Source of the DNA: JBEBGV01 sp040081265
GTDB taxonomy: Bacteria > Acidobacteriota > Vicinamibacteria > Vicinamibacterales > UBA2999
Assembly: GCA_040081265.1 (NCBI GenBank)
Contig: JBEBGV010000001.1
Location: 62,001-126,000 of the forward strand
DNA length: 64,000 bases
Reading direction: 5' to 3'
Shown: one piece after another, positions 17,547-25,386 of the stretch
Position numbering within the stretch: the first letter of the stretch is position 1
Layout of the letters: the number at the start of each line of letters is the position of its first letter
Notes under the pieces: generated by a model
What the model was told of the DNA's origin: nothing
Seen by the model: only the letters and a program-made list of their open reading frames with translations
Databases searched by the model: none
Translations under genes and position numbers: made by a program

Positions 17547-17613
17547 GCCGGGTCCTGCGGACCCGGCCTACGTACCGCCCCGACGTACGTAGGGCGGGTC
17601 CGCAGGACCCGCC
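17547..17613. repeat. REP-like palindrome pair in opposite orientations, copies 3 and 4
   Basis: Copy 3 (17547-17573) has arms GCCGGGTCC and GGACCCGGC followed by CTACGTA. Copy 4 (17584-17613) begins TACGTAGG, then GGCGGGTCC-GCA-GGACCCGCC. The two are head-to-head, about 10 bp apart, in the gap between two minus-strand genes. Such BIME-like pairing is typical of mobile REP families. Confidence 0.85.
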
Positions 17614-17615
17614 GA

Positions 17616-20294
17616 TCACCGGGATTCGAAGGCGCCGAGATTGAGGTTCACCGTAAACGTCCGGCCGCGCGAAGGGGCGAACTGAAAATGCTCGCGGTAG
17701 TAGGTGTTCGCCAGGTTCTCGACTGCGAAGACGAGCCCGAGCCGATCGCGGCCGCGCGACAGGTCCACGCCCCATCCGAGCCGCTGAACGGTGAAGCCCT
17801 CGAGCGACAGCAGGTCCTGAGCAATCCGGAAGGGCGACGTGAGAAGCGTCGGCGTCACCCGCTCGACGTCGGTTTGCGTCCGCACGCCATACTCGACCCA
17901 CCACCGGCCCCGCGGCTCGGTGAATCGAGCAGACGCTACCACCTTCACCGGGGTGATGTTGTCGGCGGGCGCCCCGTCGAGCGACGAACCGGTCAGCGGA
18001 TCCACGCCATCGGTGATCGTTCCTCGTGTAAAGGCTCCCGACGCTGCGAGAGTCAGCACGCCCTGGCCGAGAGTGATGGGAGACGTTCCCGACAGCTCGA
18101 CACCTGAGATGCGAACGTCGGCGTAGTTGGTCGCCTGTGCCAGCCCGCCCGACGGCGTCGTCGCCACGACGAGATCCTGGGCGACGAAGTCCTTGTACTG
18201 ATTCACGAACCCGAACACACCGCCAGTCAGGTGGCGGAGGTTGATGGTGGCGCCAACGTCAACGTTGTTCCCGGTCTCTGGCCTGACCTTCACGTTCGGC
18301 GCGATGCTGCCTGCGGTCGCCGGGCCGGCAAAGAACATCTCCTCGAGGTTCGGGTGTCGGTAGCTGCGCCCGACGCGAACGAAGGGGCTGATCTTCCCGC
18401 CAGCATTAGCGACCACACCGACGTCGCCGGTCAGCGCCTTGCGGGTGTAGGTGGCGCCGTTGGGGTCAGGCAGCGTCGAGGGATCAATCGCTGGACGGGC
18501 ACCCGCGACGACCGCGTTGATGTCGTAGCCCGGCGTCGCCTTGCTGGTGACGTTGTAAAAGTCACCGCGGAGCCCGGCAACGAGAGACATCCGCGAGTGG
18601 AAACGCCACTCATCCTGAGCAAACACGGCGACGTCCCGCAGGCTGGCATCGGGCACACGCACGGGACGGGCGAGCGACGCCGGCCCGAGCTGCACTGGCG
18701 ACGGGAACACCACCGGCGCAGGCCCGCGAGCCCCGAGCACCACCTGACCGACCATCGACGTGGTCGTCGACGTCGTGCGCACATCACTGCTGCGATCGCG
18801 GTAGGCCGTGAGCCCGGTCGTCAACACGTGACGCGCGACTGGCGTGAACACCGCCAGCAGGTCGACGCCGGGCGTCCAGACGCGCTGTGTGGTCTGCGAC
18901 AGGATGTCGAGCCTCATCACGGCGATCGGAAAAAACGCGTTCGCCGTCGGGGCTGGAAACTGGACGGGAAGCCGGTTCTGCAGCAGTCGTTCGGTGCGCT
19001 GGTAGTGCGCGGTCACCGACAGGTTCGCGAGCCACGGCGTCACGGCCTGCGCCTCGTACCGTACCGACGCGCGGTCAAGATCGCTCTGCGGCAACGAGGT
19101 CGCGTTGAAGAAGTAGGGCTGGGCAAAGTCAGGAAACCCCACGTCTTCCATCCGGCGCCGCTGGTAGCGCACGCGAACGGTGCGCCGTTCTCCGACACGC
19201 ACCAGACCTGAGGCGTTGACGAAATTGCCGCTGGCGCCTGAGCTCAACACTTCGTTGCTCGTGCGAACGTACGGGGCGTTGAAGGGGTCAGGAAAGGCAC
19301 CGAAGGCAAAGCCGAAGTTGTCGTCGACGGTGTCGGCACGCCTGAGTTGTCCGGCCGTGAAGAACCGCCTGGTATCTTCGGTCGTCAGCTTCCCGGCTTT
19401 GTAGTTGTCGAAACTCTCCACGCCTGCCTGCAGGCGCACGGCGTAGCGAGGCGAGGTGAGGCCAATCGTCGCCGTGCCGCGGCGGCCCTTCTCGTTGCTG
19501 CTGAGGAAACCGTTGAAGCCGTACAGCGCCAGCGTCCGATCGGAGAAGGTCGGCTCGTTGGTGATGATGTTGATGGTGCCGGCCAGCGCGTCAGACCCGT
19601 AGAGCAAGGTGCCCGCGCCGTTGACGACTTCCACGCGACTGATCGCATCGACCGACACGAGACCGACTTCCGCCCCGGTGCGGTCCGTCGCCTGACGCGC
19701 CGTGTTGAGGCGTTCCCCGTCAACCAGGACAAGCAAGCGCGTCGAGTCGAGTCCTCGCAGACGCGGACGCACGCCAAACGGACCGTTGCCCACCGGCGTC
19801 ACGTTGGCGAGCGACGAGATGGCATCGCCGCTCGACAGCGTATTGCCCTGGGCAATCGACTCGCGCGTCAGACTTTCGACGTGAAGCGGAATCTGTCGCG
19901 TCTCACGCTCGGCGCGCGTTGCGGTGACGCTGACCTCGGCAGTGACGCCACCGAGGTCGAGCGTCACCGGCACCTCGAGCTGCTGAGCGGCGTCGGCAAC
20001 CAGCACCGTCCGCGCCGCCTCCGAGAAGCCGGCACGGGTGACGAGGACGAGGTAGGTGCCGACGGTGGGCACCTCGACCCGGTAGCGACCCTGGCTGTCG
20101 GTTTCGACGACCACTTCCTGTCCGCTGGCCACGGCACGGAGCACGACCCGCGCACCCGCGAGAGAGGCTCCAGTCGAATCGGTAACCTGACCACCGATCG
20201 TGGCGGCCGAGGCGGTCAGCCCGAAAGCGAGGAGAAAGATGATGGCAAAGGCGGCACGCCGAGTCGCGAACGCCGAATGATGGGCACAAGACAT
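17616..20294 (-). CDS. TonB-dependent outer-membrane receptor
   Basis: The 892-residue protein has a signal peptide (to about residue 30, ...LTASA). A carboxypeptidase-regulatory-like domain follows (IGGQVTDSTGASLAGARVVL, residues 33-110), then the plug (VTATRAERETRQIPLHVESLTRESI ... RLRGLDSTRLLVLVDGERLN ... VEVVNGAGTLLYGSDALAGTINIIT), then a long beta-barrel ending RTFTVNLNLGAF with the terminal aromatic-rich strand. It imports a bulky ligand such as a siderophore, glycan or cobalamin, energised by TonB. It is the last gene of the Rieske/YceI/haem-barrel operon, 25 bp after the haem-barrel gene, so its ligand may relate to a redox cofactor or metal. That link is inference. Confidence 0.92.
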   Translation of the reverse strand: MSCAHHSAFATRRAAFAIIFLLAFGLTASAATIGGQVTDSTGASLAGARVVLRAVASGQEVVVETDSQGRYRVEVPTVGTYLVLVTRAGFSEAARTVLVADAAQQLEVPVTLDLGGVTAEVSVTATRAERETRQIPLHVESLTRESIAQGNTLSSGDAISSLANVTPVGNGPFGVRPRLRGLDSTRLLVLVDGERLNTARQATDRTGAEVGLVSVDAISRVEVVNGAGTLLYGSDALAGTINIITNEPTFSDRTLALYGFNGFLSSNEKGRRGTATIGLTSPRYAVRLQAGVESFDNYKAGKLTTEDTRRFFTAGQLRRADTVDDNFGFAFGAFPDPFNAPYVRTSNEVLSSGASGNFVNASGLVRVGERRTVRVRYQRRRMEDVGFPDFAQPYFFNATSLPQSDLDRASVRYEAQAVTPWLANLSVTAHYQRTERLLQNRLPVQFPAPTANAFFPIAVMRLDILSQTTQRVWTPGVDLLAVFTPVARHVLTTGLTAYRDRSSDVRTTSTTTSMVGQVVLGARGPAPVVFPSPVQLGPASLARPVRVPDASLRDVAVFAQDEWRFHSRMSLVAGLRGDFYNVTSKATPGYDINAVVAGARPAIDPSTLPDPNGATYTRKALTGDVGVVANAGGKISPFVRVGRSYRHPNLEEMFFAGPATAGSIAPNVKVRPETGNNVDVGATINLRHLTGGVFGFVNQYKDFVAQDLVVATTPSGGLAQATNYADVRISGVELSGTSPITLGQGVLTLAASGAFTRGTITDGVDPLTGSSLDGAPADNITPVKVVASARFTEPRGRWWVEYGVRTQTDVERVTPTLLTSPFRIAQDLLSLEGFTVQRLGWGVDLSRGRDRLGLVFAVENLANTYYREHFQFAPSRGRTFTVNLNLGAFESR

Positions 20295-20319
20295 CCGGTC
20301 ATTGTAGCGCCCCGGGCCC

Positions 20320-21432
20320 CTATAAATAGAGGTGCAGTTGCAGGAGCACCGTGTGGATCGGGGTGCTGCCGCTCGGCTTGTCGCGATAGTAGGTGGTGTT
20401 CACGTTGACGTGGGTGCGAGGCAGAAGCGTGGCCGAGAGCGCCAGCCTGACGATCTGCGGCTGGGGCCCTGACTCGGTGCGAATCTGCGGTGACACCTTC
20501 AACCACAGGCCGCGAACGGCCTCGAAGGCGGTCTCGTTGACGAACACGAACGACGCGCCGTTGAGGTCGTCGCCGCGTACGTCTCCTTGTGACCAGATCG
20601 TCAGCTTCGATGTGGGCGCAAACCCGAACGCGAGGCCCGCGGAACCCTCTTTCGGCGCGATGTCGGATTCAGCACGGAAGAGGCCGGAACCGACCACTGT
20701 CATCGCCGGTCCGAGATCGAGTTGCCATCGGCCTGATGCGTTGAACGATCGCGCCCGCTCATCGTCGATGATCGACTCGGCGAGCCCGGGCGACACCATG
20801 ACCTGAACCAGGGAGCGGGACGTGTTGCGGCTGACCTCGAACCCGTAGACCTGGTCGTACTTGTCGAACCCGAGCCCGACTCGGTTGTACGAGGTGTGAT
20901 CGGCCAGGTGCACGCCGTAAGCAGGAAAGAATCGGCCGGCTCTGAAACCGAGGCCGCTCGTCGATTCGTAGGCCGCCCAGTGTTCGTAGGAACCGAAGGT
21001 CGGCTCGGGTTTCAACTCTCGACCGGCTTCCCCGTAGAACGTCCAGCCGTTCTTCTGAACCGCCGCAATGATGTCGGCGTTCATGAGGATGTTGCGGGAA
21101 TCGGTGAAGCCGGCAAACGACGAGCGCACGCGCGATGGCCTGAGCTCGGCTCCGAGCTGCAGCGGTCCCAGCTTGTCGCCCAACGCGCCCCACAGGAACT
21201 GGGCCTCGGGCTCCGGAGCTGGATTGTCCGGGTCGACGGTTCCGCGATTGCCCGTCGTCGAGAGCTCACGGCTCGAGAGCGAACGGCCATAGGACGAGAG
21301 CAGGCCACCGCCGGCTGGAGAGATATGACACGACGTGCAGCGCGTGTACTGCTTCGACAGAAATGCCGGCTCCGCACCAGCCAACGACGCGAACAACACC
21401 AGGACCGCGGCGAAAGCGACGACACTTCTCAT
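20320..21432 (-). CDS. Outer-membrane beta-barrel protein with N-terminal c-type haem motif
   Basis: The 370-residue protein has a signal peptide (residues 1-20, ...LFASLAGA). A single haem-c site follows almost at the mature N-terminus, CTSCH (C32, C35, H36), in QYTRCTSCHISPAGGGLLSSYGR. The remaining 300 residues are amphipathic beta-strands with aromatic girdles, ending in VLLQLHLYL, an outer-membrane-barrel C-terminus. One haem therefore appears attached to the periplasmic N-terminus of a barrel. The gene overlaps the yceI-like gene by 4 bp and precedes the TonB receptor. I would expect a role in moving electrons or a ligand across the outer membrane, but no substrate is visible. Confidence 0.75.
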   Translation of the reverse strand: MRSVVAFAAVLVLFASLAGAEPAFLSKQYTRCTSCHISPAGGGLLSSYGRSLSSRELSTTGNRGTVDPDNPAPEPEAQFLWGALGDKLGPLQLGAELRPSRVRSSFAGFTDSRNILMNADIIAAVQKNGWTFYGEAGRELKPEPTFGSYEHWAAYESTSGLGFRAGRFFPAYGVHLADHTSYNRVGLGFDKYDQVYGFEVSRNTSRSLVQVMVSPGLAESIIDDERARSFNASGRWQLDLGPAMTVVGSGLFRAESDIAPKEGSAGLAFGFAPTSKLTIWSQGDVRGDDLNGASFVFVNETAFEAVRGLWLKVSPQIRTESGPQPQIVRLALSATLLPRTHVNVNTTYYRDKPSGSTPIHTVLLQLHLYL

Positions 21433-22082
21433 CGAGCATTCTCTCCAGACGAGGCTTCGAAGGTGACCTGTACGGTCACCTGTTCTTTCACCCCGACGCC
21501 GAGATATCGGGGCTTGGCGATGCCGAACTCTTCGAGCACCACCGGAAACGACGCGCGCACGCGAATGCCTGATCCGCTGCGCCGAAGCTCCGCTTGTCCG
21601 GTCACGGCCCGTTCGGCGCCATGCAGGCGGAGCCGCGCGGTGAACGTGCCCTTGCCGACAGGTTCCGCGCCGGCGATTCCGCTGAGCCTGACGTCGGACA
21701 ACACGGCGCGTGCGAAGTCGGGACCCTTGCCGACCTCGAGGTAATTGTCGCGCAGGTGCTGATTACGCAGGCTGATCCCGGTATCGAGCGCAGTGAGATC
21801 GACGATGAACTGACCGGCCCAGGGGTCGGCCGGGGTCGGGCCCGGCATGACCGAGCCACTCAGCAGTTTCGTTCTGGCCTCGAAGCTGCCGCCGATCGTC
21901 AGCGGACACTGCACGCGCACATCGCCTTCGCGGGCGACGAACGTTCCGGCGGTGCGTAGGGCGGGTCCAGTCTGTTCCGATGTACGTAGGCCGGGTCCAA
22001 CCTGTCTTGATGTACGTAGGGCGGGTCCAAAGGACCCGCCGAACAGGCCCACGACTAGCGCAACCGTCCAGATCTGCGTCAT
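21429..22082 (-). CDS. YceI-family periplasmic protein with REP-derived N-terminal repeats
   Basis: The 217-residue secreted protein has a short hydrophobic leader (MTQIWTVALVVGLFGG). Three in-frame 10-residue repeats follow (GPALRTSRQV, GPGLRTSEQT, GPALRTAGTF) and then a YceI lipocalin-like domain: VQCPLTIGGSFEARTKLLSGSV, TALDTGISLRNQHLRDNYLEV, FARAVLSDVRLSGI, GTFTARLRLHGAERAVTGQAEL and ASFPVVLEEFGIAKPRYLGVGVKEQVTVQVTFEA. YceI proteins bind isoprenoid-like lipids such as polyprenyl quinones. The gene begins 1 bp after the Rieske stop and overlaps the next gene by 4 bp. The repeats are made by 30-bp REP-type DNA and sit where signal peptidase should cut. Confidence 0.85.
   Translation of the reverse strand: MTQIWTVALVVGLFGGSFGPALRTSRQVGPGLRTSEQTGPALRTAGTFVAREGDVRVQCPLTIGGSFEARTKLLSGSVMPGPTPADPWAGQFIVDLTALDTGISLRNQHLRDNYLEVGKGPDFARAVLSDVRLSGIAGAEPVGKGTFTARLRLHGAERAVTGQAELRRSGSGIRVRASFPVVLEEFGIAKPRYLGVGVKEQVTVQVTFEASSGENAR
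21951..22040. repeat. REP-derived 30-bp tandem array inside the yceI-like gene, copy 5
   Basis: Three 30-bp units begin at 21951, 21981 and 22011. Each starts with GTACGTAGG or a near variant followed by (G/C)CGGGTCC. Only the last unit keeps the right arm GGACCCGCC (22032-22040). The 30-bp period equals 10 codons, so the frame of the host gene is preserved. Confidence 0.85.
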
Positions 22083-22083
22083 C

Positions 22084-22563
22084 TCACACGGTGAAGGTCA
22101 GCGTCGTCCCGCTGACCTGGGTCGGATACTGCGTCAACGCGCGGTTCGCTGGACCCGACGCGACACTGCCGCTGGTTGTGAACTGTGAGCCGTGAAAGGT
22201 GCACACATACCGACCATCCGCAAACCCTGTGACGGTGTTGGATTCGTGGGTGCAGGTTGCGTTGAGCGCCGTGTAGGTATCTTGCCCGGTGTGTGCGACC
22301 AGGAACGCCCCGAGCGATGTTCTGACCAGCGCGGCCGATCCGACTGGGGTGAGGGCGGCGGCACCGTCCAAGGCGATCGACACCAGGCGCCCGGCAACGG
22401 TCGCGTTGACCGAGGCGAGTGGCGGGGCTGACACACTCGACGGCGAGGCAGGACCTCCGCCACAGCCGACGATGGCTCCCGCCGCAAGAAAGGACGCCGC
22501 CATGCAGGCACGGCTGCAGAATTCACGGCGGGTATGGACTTCGAACTCCGGGGATTTGTTCAC
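22084..22563 (-). CDS. Rieske [2Fe-2S] protein with Tat-like signal
   Basis: The 159-residue protein is called from GTG 22563, which has GGAG 6 nt upstream; a TTG at 22641 would give a non-secretory extension. The N-terminus has a twin-arginine-like signal (HTRREFCSRACMAASFLAAGAIVGCGGG), so it is probably exported folded and possibly lipidated at the last Cys. The cluster ligands are in CTHE (C104, H106) and CTFHGSQF (C121, H124), with the usual spacing of the small Rieske fold. It heads a minus-strand operon with YceI, haem-barrel and TonB-receptor genes. It would carry electrons in the periplasm; no cytochrome b partner is adjacent. Confidence 0.85.
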   Translation of the reverse strand: MNKSPEFEVHTRREFCSRACMAASFLAAGAIVGCGGGPASPSSVSAPPLASVNATVAGRLVSIALDGAAALTPVGSAALVRTSLGAFLVAHTGQDTYTALNATCTHESNTVTGFADGRYVCTFHGSQFTTSGSVASGPANRALTQYPTQVSGTTLTFTV

Positions 22564-22713
22564 GGGCGGCTCCACTGGGGCAGGCACGCGCCTGAAGTTA
22601 GCAAGAATCGGGACACACGCCCCCGCCCACGTGAACGCCAATTTCTTCCGGTTTTCTGCCTGAGGTACTGACCAGTCTGGGAAGCGCTTACGGTCACCGT
22701 CCTCGACAGGTAA

Positions 22714-23146
22714 CTACTGAACAGCCAGCAGCTCGATGTCGAAGATCAGCGTCGCATTGCCGGGGATGGGAGGGTTGCCTGCTGACCCGTATCCGAGGCT
22801 CGGCGGGATGATGAGCCGGCGCTGGCCACCCACCCGCATTCCTGGAACGCCCCGAATCCCAGCCCTGAATGACTCCTCCGGTCCCCAATGTGAAGGGGAA
22901 CGGGGTTCGGCCAGGGGACAGCGACGAGTCGAATTGGGCGCCCTTGTTGCCCACGGCATTAGCGTCGTAGAGCCAGCCGGTGTAGTTCACGGTCAGGCGC
23001 CTGCCGTTGACCGCCTCCGCACCGGTGCCGACCACCAGATCGGTCTGCGAAAACGGCACGTTGGCTGACGGGGCCGTGGGAGAGGACGAGGAACCGCACG
23101 CGCTGACCGCGAAGACGGCACAGACAATCCAGTATCGAACGTTCAT
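22714..23146 (-). pseudogene. FKBP-type peptidyl-prolyl isomerase, lipoprotein, single-base frameshift
   Basis: A lipoprotein-like start (MNVRYWIVCAVFAVSACGSS, 23146) leads into an FKBP domain: LVVGTGAEAVNGRRLTVNYTGWLYDANAVGNKGAQFDSSL, then GGVIQGWDSG. The frame then breaks. The next frame continues perfectly as VPGMRVGGQRRLIIPPSLGYGSAGNPPIPGN and ends FDIELLAVQ at 22714. The break maps to a run of four C on the plus strand at 22850-22853; removing one C restores the family sequence. It is either a recent pseudogene, a phase-variable tract or a sequencing error. The rest of the gene is intact, so function was lost recently if at all. Confidence 0.8.
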
Positions 23147-23309
23147 GAAAAGGCCTCTGGCCGTGCTCGACGGACCTGATGGGGCGCTGACCTCTTCATG
23201 GTAGCTGAGGCAGGCGCTCACACGCGCATCGCGGGTTTTAGGCTAGTATTCAGCGTTCGCCCCGACGCCTCCGGCGGAAGACAGGTGGCAGAACACAAGG
23301 AGAGATCGA
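23147..23309. other. Divergent intergenic region
   Basis: About 160 bp lie between the FKBP and SnoaL-like gene starts and should hold both promoters. I could not identify confident promoter boxes. AAGGAG (about 23298) sits roughly 8 nt before the downstream start. Confidence 0.4.
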
Positions 23310-23867
23310 ATGCGTTTGATGACAACCACGTTCGGCGTTGTGCTGGGCCTGCTCATGGCCGCGGGCACTGCGGCCGCGCAGGCACCGGCGCCCCAGCCGA
23401 TTACCAACCCCACGCCCGGCTGCACGGCGACGCCGGCGCAGATCGAGCAGGTACGCCAGGCGGGAATCGCCTTCACCCGCAGCGCCGGCGCCGAGCGCGT
23501 CGCGCTGGCTGACCCGAGCTACAAGCAGCACAATCCGGCCTTCGTCAAGGGCGCACGGGAAGCCGGGATGTCCGATTACGACTACTTCAAGGCCCGCTTC
23601 GGTGGACCGCCCGCCGCCCGCGCAGGTGGACCTCCCCCGAACCCGAATCCTGCGCCGCCTGGGAACAACACCGAGATCGTCATGGTCGAGTGCGACCTGG
23701 TGACGGTGATCCACAAGAACAACCGCCAGGACCCGACCGCGGCGCCCGGCACGTTCTACGAGGTCTTCACCTTCGACACCTTCCGGGTGCGCAACGGCAA
23801 GCTCATCGAGCACTGGGACGGCGCCGTGATCAACCCGCCCGCTCCGGCCGGCGGCCGCGGTAACTAG
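23310..23867 (+). CDS. Secreted SnoaL/NTF2-like protein
   Basis: The 185-residue protein has a clear Sec signal (MRLMTTTFGVVLGLLMAAGTAAAQ). An NTF2-like domain of the SnoaL-like aldol-condensation-catalysing-enzyme type follows: LADPSYKQHNPAFVKGAREAG, EIVMVECDLVTVIHKNNRQDP and TFYEVFTFDTFRVRNGKLIEHWDGAVINPP. The family consists of small alpha+beta barrels with uncertain substrates. A proline/glycine-rich insertion sits in the middle. A REP palindrome follows the stop. Confidence 0.85.
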   Translation: MRLMTTTFGVVLGLLMAAGTAAAQAPAPQPITNPTPGCTATPAQIEQVRQAGIAFTRSAGAERVALADPSYKQHNPAFVKGAREAGMSDYDYFKARFGGPPAARAGGPPPNPNPAPPGNNTEIVMVECDLVTVIHKNNRQDPTAAPGTFYEVFTFDTFRVRNGKLIEHWDGAVINPPAPAGGRGN

Positions 23868-23883
23868 CACGATTTGGCGTATC

Positions 23884-23910
23884 GCCGGGTCCTCAGGGAC
23901 CCGGCCTACG
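23884..23910. repeat. REP-like palindrome, copy 6
   Basis: The arms are GCCGGGTCC and GGACCCGGC around a short loop, followed by CTACG. It lies between the SnoaL-like gene and the DEAD-box leader and abuts the putative promoter of the latter. Confidence 0.8.
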
Positions 23911-23919
23911 TTTTCGGGC

Positions 23920-23954
23920 TATAATCCTAGGGTCTGTGAATCGCACCTAGGATT
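23920..23954 (+). promoter_or_regulatory. Putative -10 box and start-proximal hairpin of the DEAD-box mRNA leader
   Basis: TATAAT at 23920-23925 is a perfect -10 hexamer. It overlaps AATCCTAGG (23923-23931), which is exactly complementary to CCTAGGATT (23946-23954) with a 14-nt loop. If transcription starts 6-8 nt after TATAAT only part of the stem would be in the RNA, so the palindrome could instead be an operator. The leader to the start codon is about 160 nt. Long leaders are common for cold-inducible DEAD-box genes. No good -35 box is visible because the upstream region is the REP copy. Confidence 0.4.
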
Positions 23955-24093
23955 CCCGCGGGACGTTCTCCGTTTCTCCCCAGGTTTCGCCCCTCACATT
24001 CGCGCGCCTCGTCTTGCGCGCCGTTCAATCAAAATCGTTCGCCTGCTACGCGCAATCGGGAATCGCTCCAGGCCATTTCAGGAGTAATCCCCT

Positions 24094-25386
24094 TTGCCGT
24101 TTGCAACACTCGGCCTCTCGCCGTCTCTTTGTACCCCGCTCGTTCGTCTCGGCTACACGCAGCCAACCCCGGTTCAGACCCAGTCCATCCCGCACGTGCT
24201 CAAGGGATCGGACCTGCTCGCCCGCGCCCAGACCGGCACGGGCAAGACCGCGGCGTTCGGCCTGCCGATGATCGATAGGCTCCTCGTGCGACGTCAGAAC
24301 ACCGGCCGTCGTATCGCCCCGATGGGCCTCGTGCTCGTGCCCACGCGTGAACTGGCCCTCCAGGTGCACAAGTCGCTCAGCGACTACGGCGCACCGCTGA
24401 ACCTGCGCGTCACACCAATCTTCGGCGGCGTCTCGATGCATGCGCAGGTCAAGGCCCTCCAGCGCGGCACCGACATCGTCGTCGCCACGCCAGGCCGGCT
24501 GCTGGACCATCTGGGACGCAAGACCGTGGACCTGTCGAAGGTCGAAATTCTCACGCTTGATGAAGCTGACCGGATGCTCGACATGGGCTTCCTGCCGCCG
24601 CTGCGCAAGGTGCTCGCGGCGCTCCCGAAGAACCGCCAGACGCTGCTCTTCTCGGCCACCTTCGCCGCAGACGTGGTGAAGCTCGCCAGCGACTTCACCA
24701 ACCAGCCGGTTCGCGTTGACGTGTCCGAGGGGCAGGCTGTCGCCACCACCGTGACGCATCGCGTGCACCCGGTGGGCGAAGGCAGCAAGACCGCTCTGCT
24801 GACGCACGTGCTGATGCAGAATCCGGCCGGCCAGGCGCTGGTCTTCTGCAAGACCAAGCGAGGTTCCAATCGCGTTGGCGAGTATCTCGAACGCACCGGC
24901 GTGAATGCTGCCGTGATCCACGGCAACAAGAGCCAGAGCGCCCGCACGCGCGCGCTGACTGACTTCAAGGCTGGTCGCGTGATGGTGCTCGTGGCCACCG
25001 ACATCGCGGCGCGCGGGCTCGACATCGTGCAGCTCCCGCTGGTCGTGAACTACGACATGCCGCTCGTGCCCTCGGACTACATCCACCGGATTGGACGCAC
25101 CGGACGGGCCGGCCTCGCAGGACGCGCGGTGTCGCTGGTATCGCCAGCCGATCGTCCCCTGCTCCAGGACATTCAGCGGCTGCTGCCAGACCCGATCGAA
25201 CAGGTTGTGCTGGAAGGCTTCAACAAGCCAGGCGACCCAGCCAGCGCCGATCGGCCTGGTTACCGCTCGCGTCCTGGCAGCCGCCAGCGTCGCAGTGGCG
25301 GCGCCGCGCCTTCGGCCCGGCGTAGCGGCCCCGCGGGTTCAGGCGGTCGGCCGCCGGCACGCAGCGGTCGCCGTCCCTCGTTTTAG
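24094..25386 (+). CDS. DEAD-box RNA helicase (RhlE-like)
   Basis: The 430-residue ATP-dependent RNA helicase starts at TTG 24094, with AGGAG 9 nt upstream. Motifs in order are Q motif (LGLSPSLCTPLVRLGYTQPTPVQTQSIP), I (AQTGTGKTAAF), Ia (PTRELALQV), Ib (TPGRLLDHL), II (LDEADRMLDMGF), III (LLFSATF), IV (LVFCKTKRG), V (VATDIAARGLDI) and VI (YIHRIGRTGRAG). The last 50 residues are a basic Arg/Gly/Pro/Ser-rich tail that should bind RNA. It probably acts in ribosome assembly or mRNA turnover, often induced by cold. Its stop overlaps by 4 bp with the stop of the convergent methyltransferase gene. Confidence 0.95.
   Translation: MPFATLGLSPSLCTPLVRLGYTQPTPVQTQSIPHVLKGSDLLARAQTGTGKTAAFGLPMIDRLLVRRQNTGRRIAPMGLVLVPTRELALQVHKSLSDYGAPLNLRVTPIFGGVSMHAQVKALQRGTDIVVATPGRLLDHLGRKTVDLSKVEILTLDEADRMLDMGFLPPLRKVLAALPKNRQTLLFSATFAADVVKLASDFTNQPVRVDVSEGQAVATTVTHRVHPVGEGSKTALLTHVLMQNPAGQALVFCKTKRGSNRVGEYLERTGVNAAVIHGNKSQSARTRALTDFKAGRVMVLVATDIAARGLDIVQLPLVVNYDMPLVPSDYIHRIGRTGRAGLAGRAVSLVSPADRPLLQDIQRLLPDPIEQVVLEGFNKPGDPASADRPGYRSRPGSRQRRSGGAAPSARRSGPAGSGGRPPARSGRRPSF

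Noticed and set aside
16472..17904. Start of the NTF2-like lipoprotein at 17904
   Set aside because: The extra 130 residues cross two REP palindromes and part of the TonB-receptor gene. The lipobox start at 17511 is clearly the real one.
21951..22040. 30-bp repeats as a CRISPR-like array
   Set aside because: The units are contiguous with no separate spacers, contain REP arms and lie inside a coding sequence. No cas gene is present.
23920..23954. Named riboswitch or T-box upstream of the DEAD-box gene
   Set aside because: The palindrome is short and does not match a known riboswitch core. Only a simple hairpin or operator is supported.
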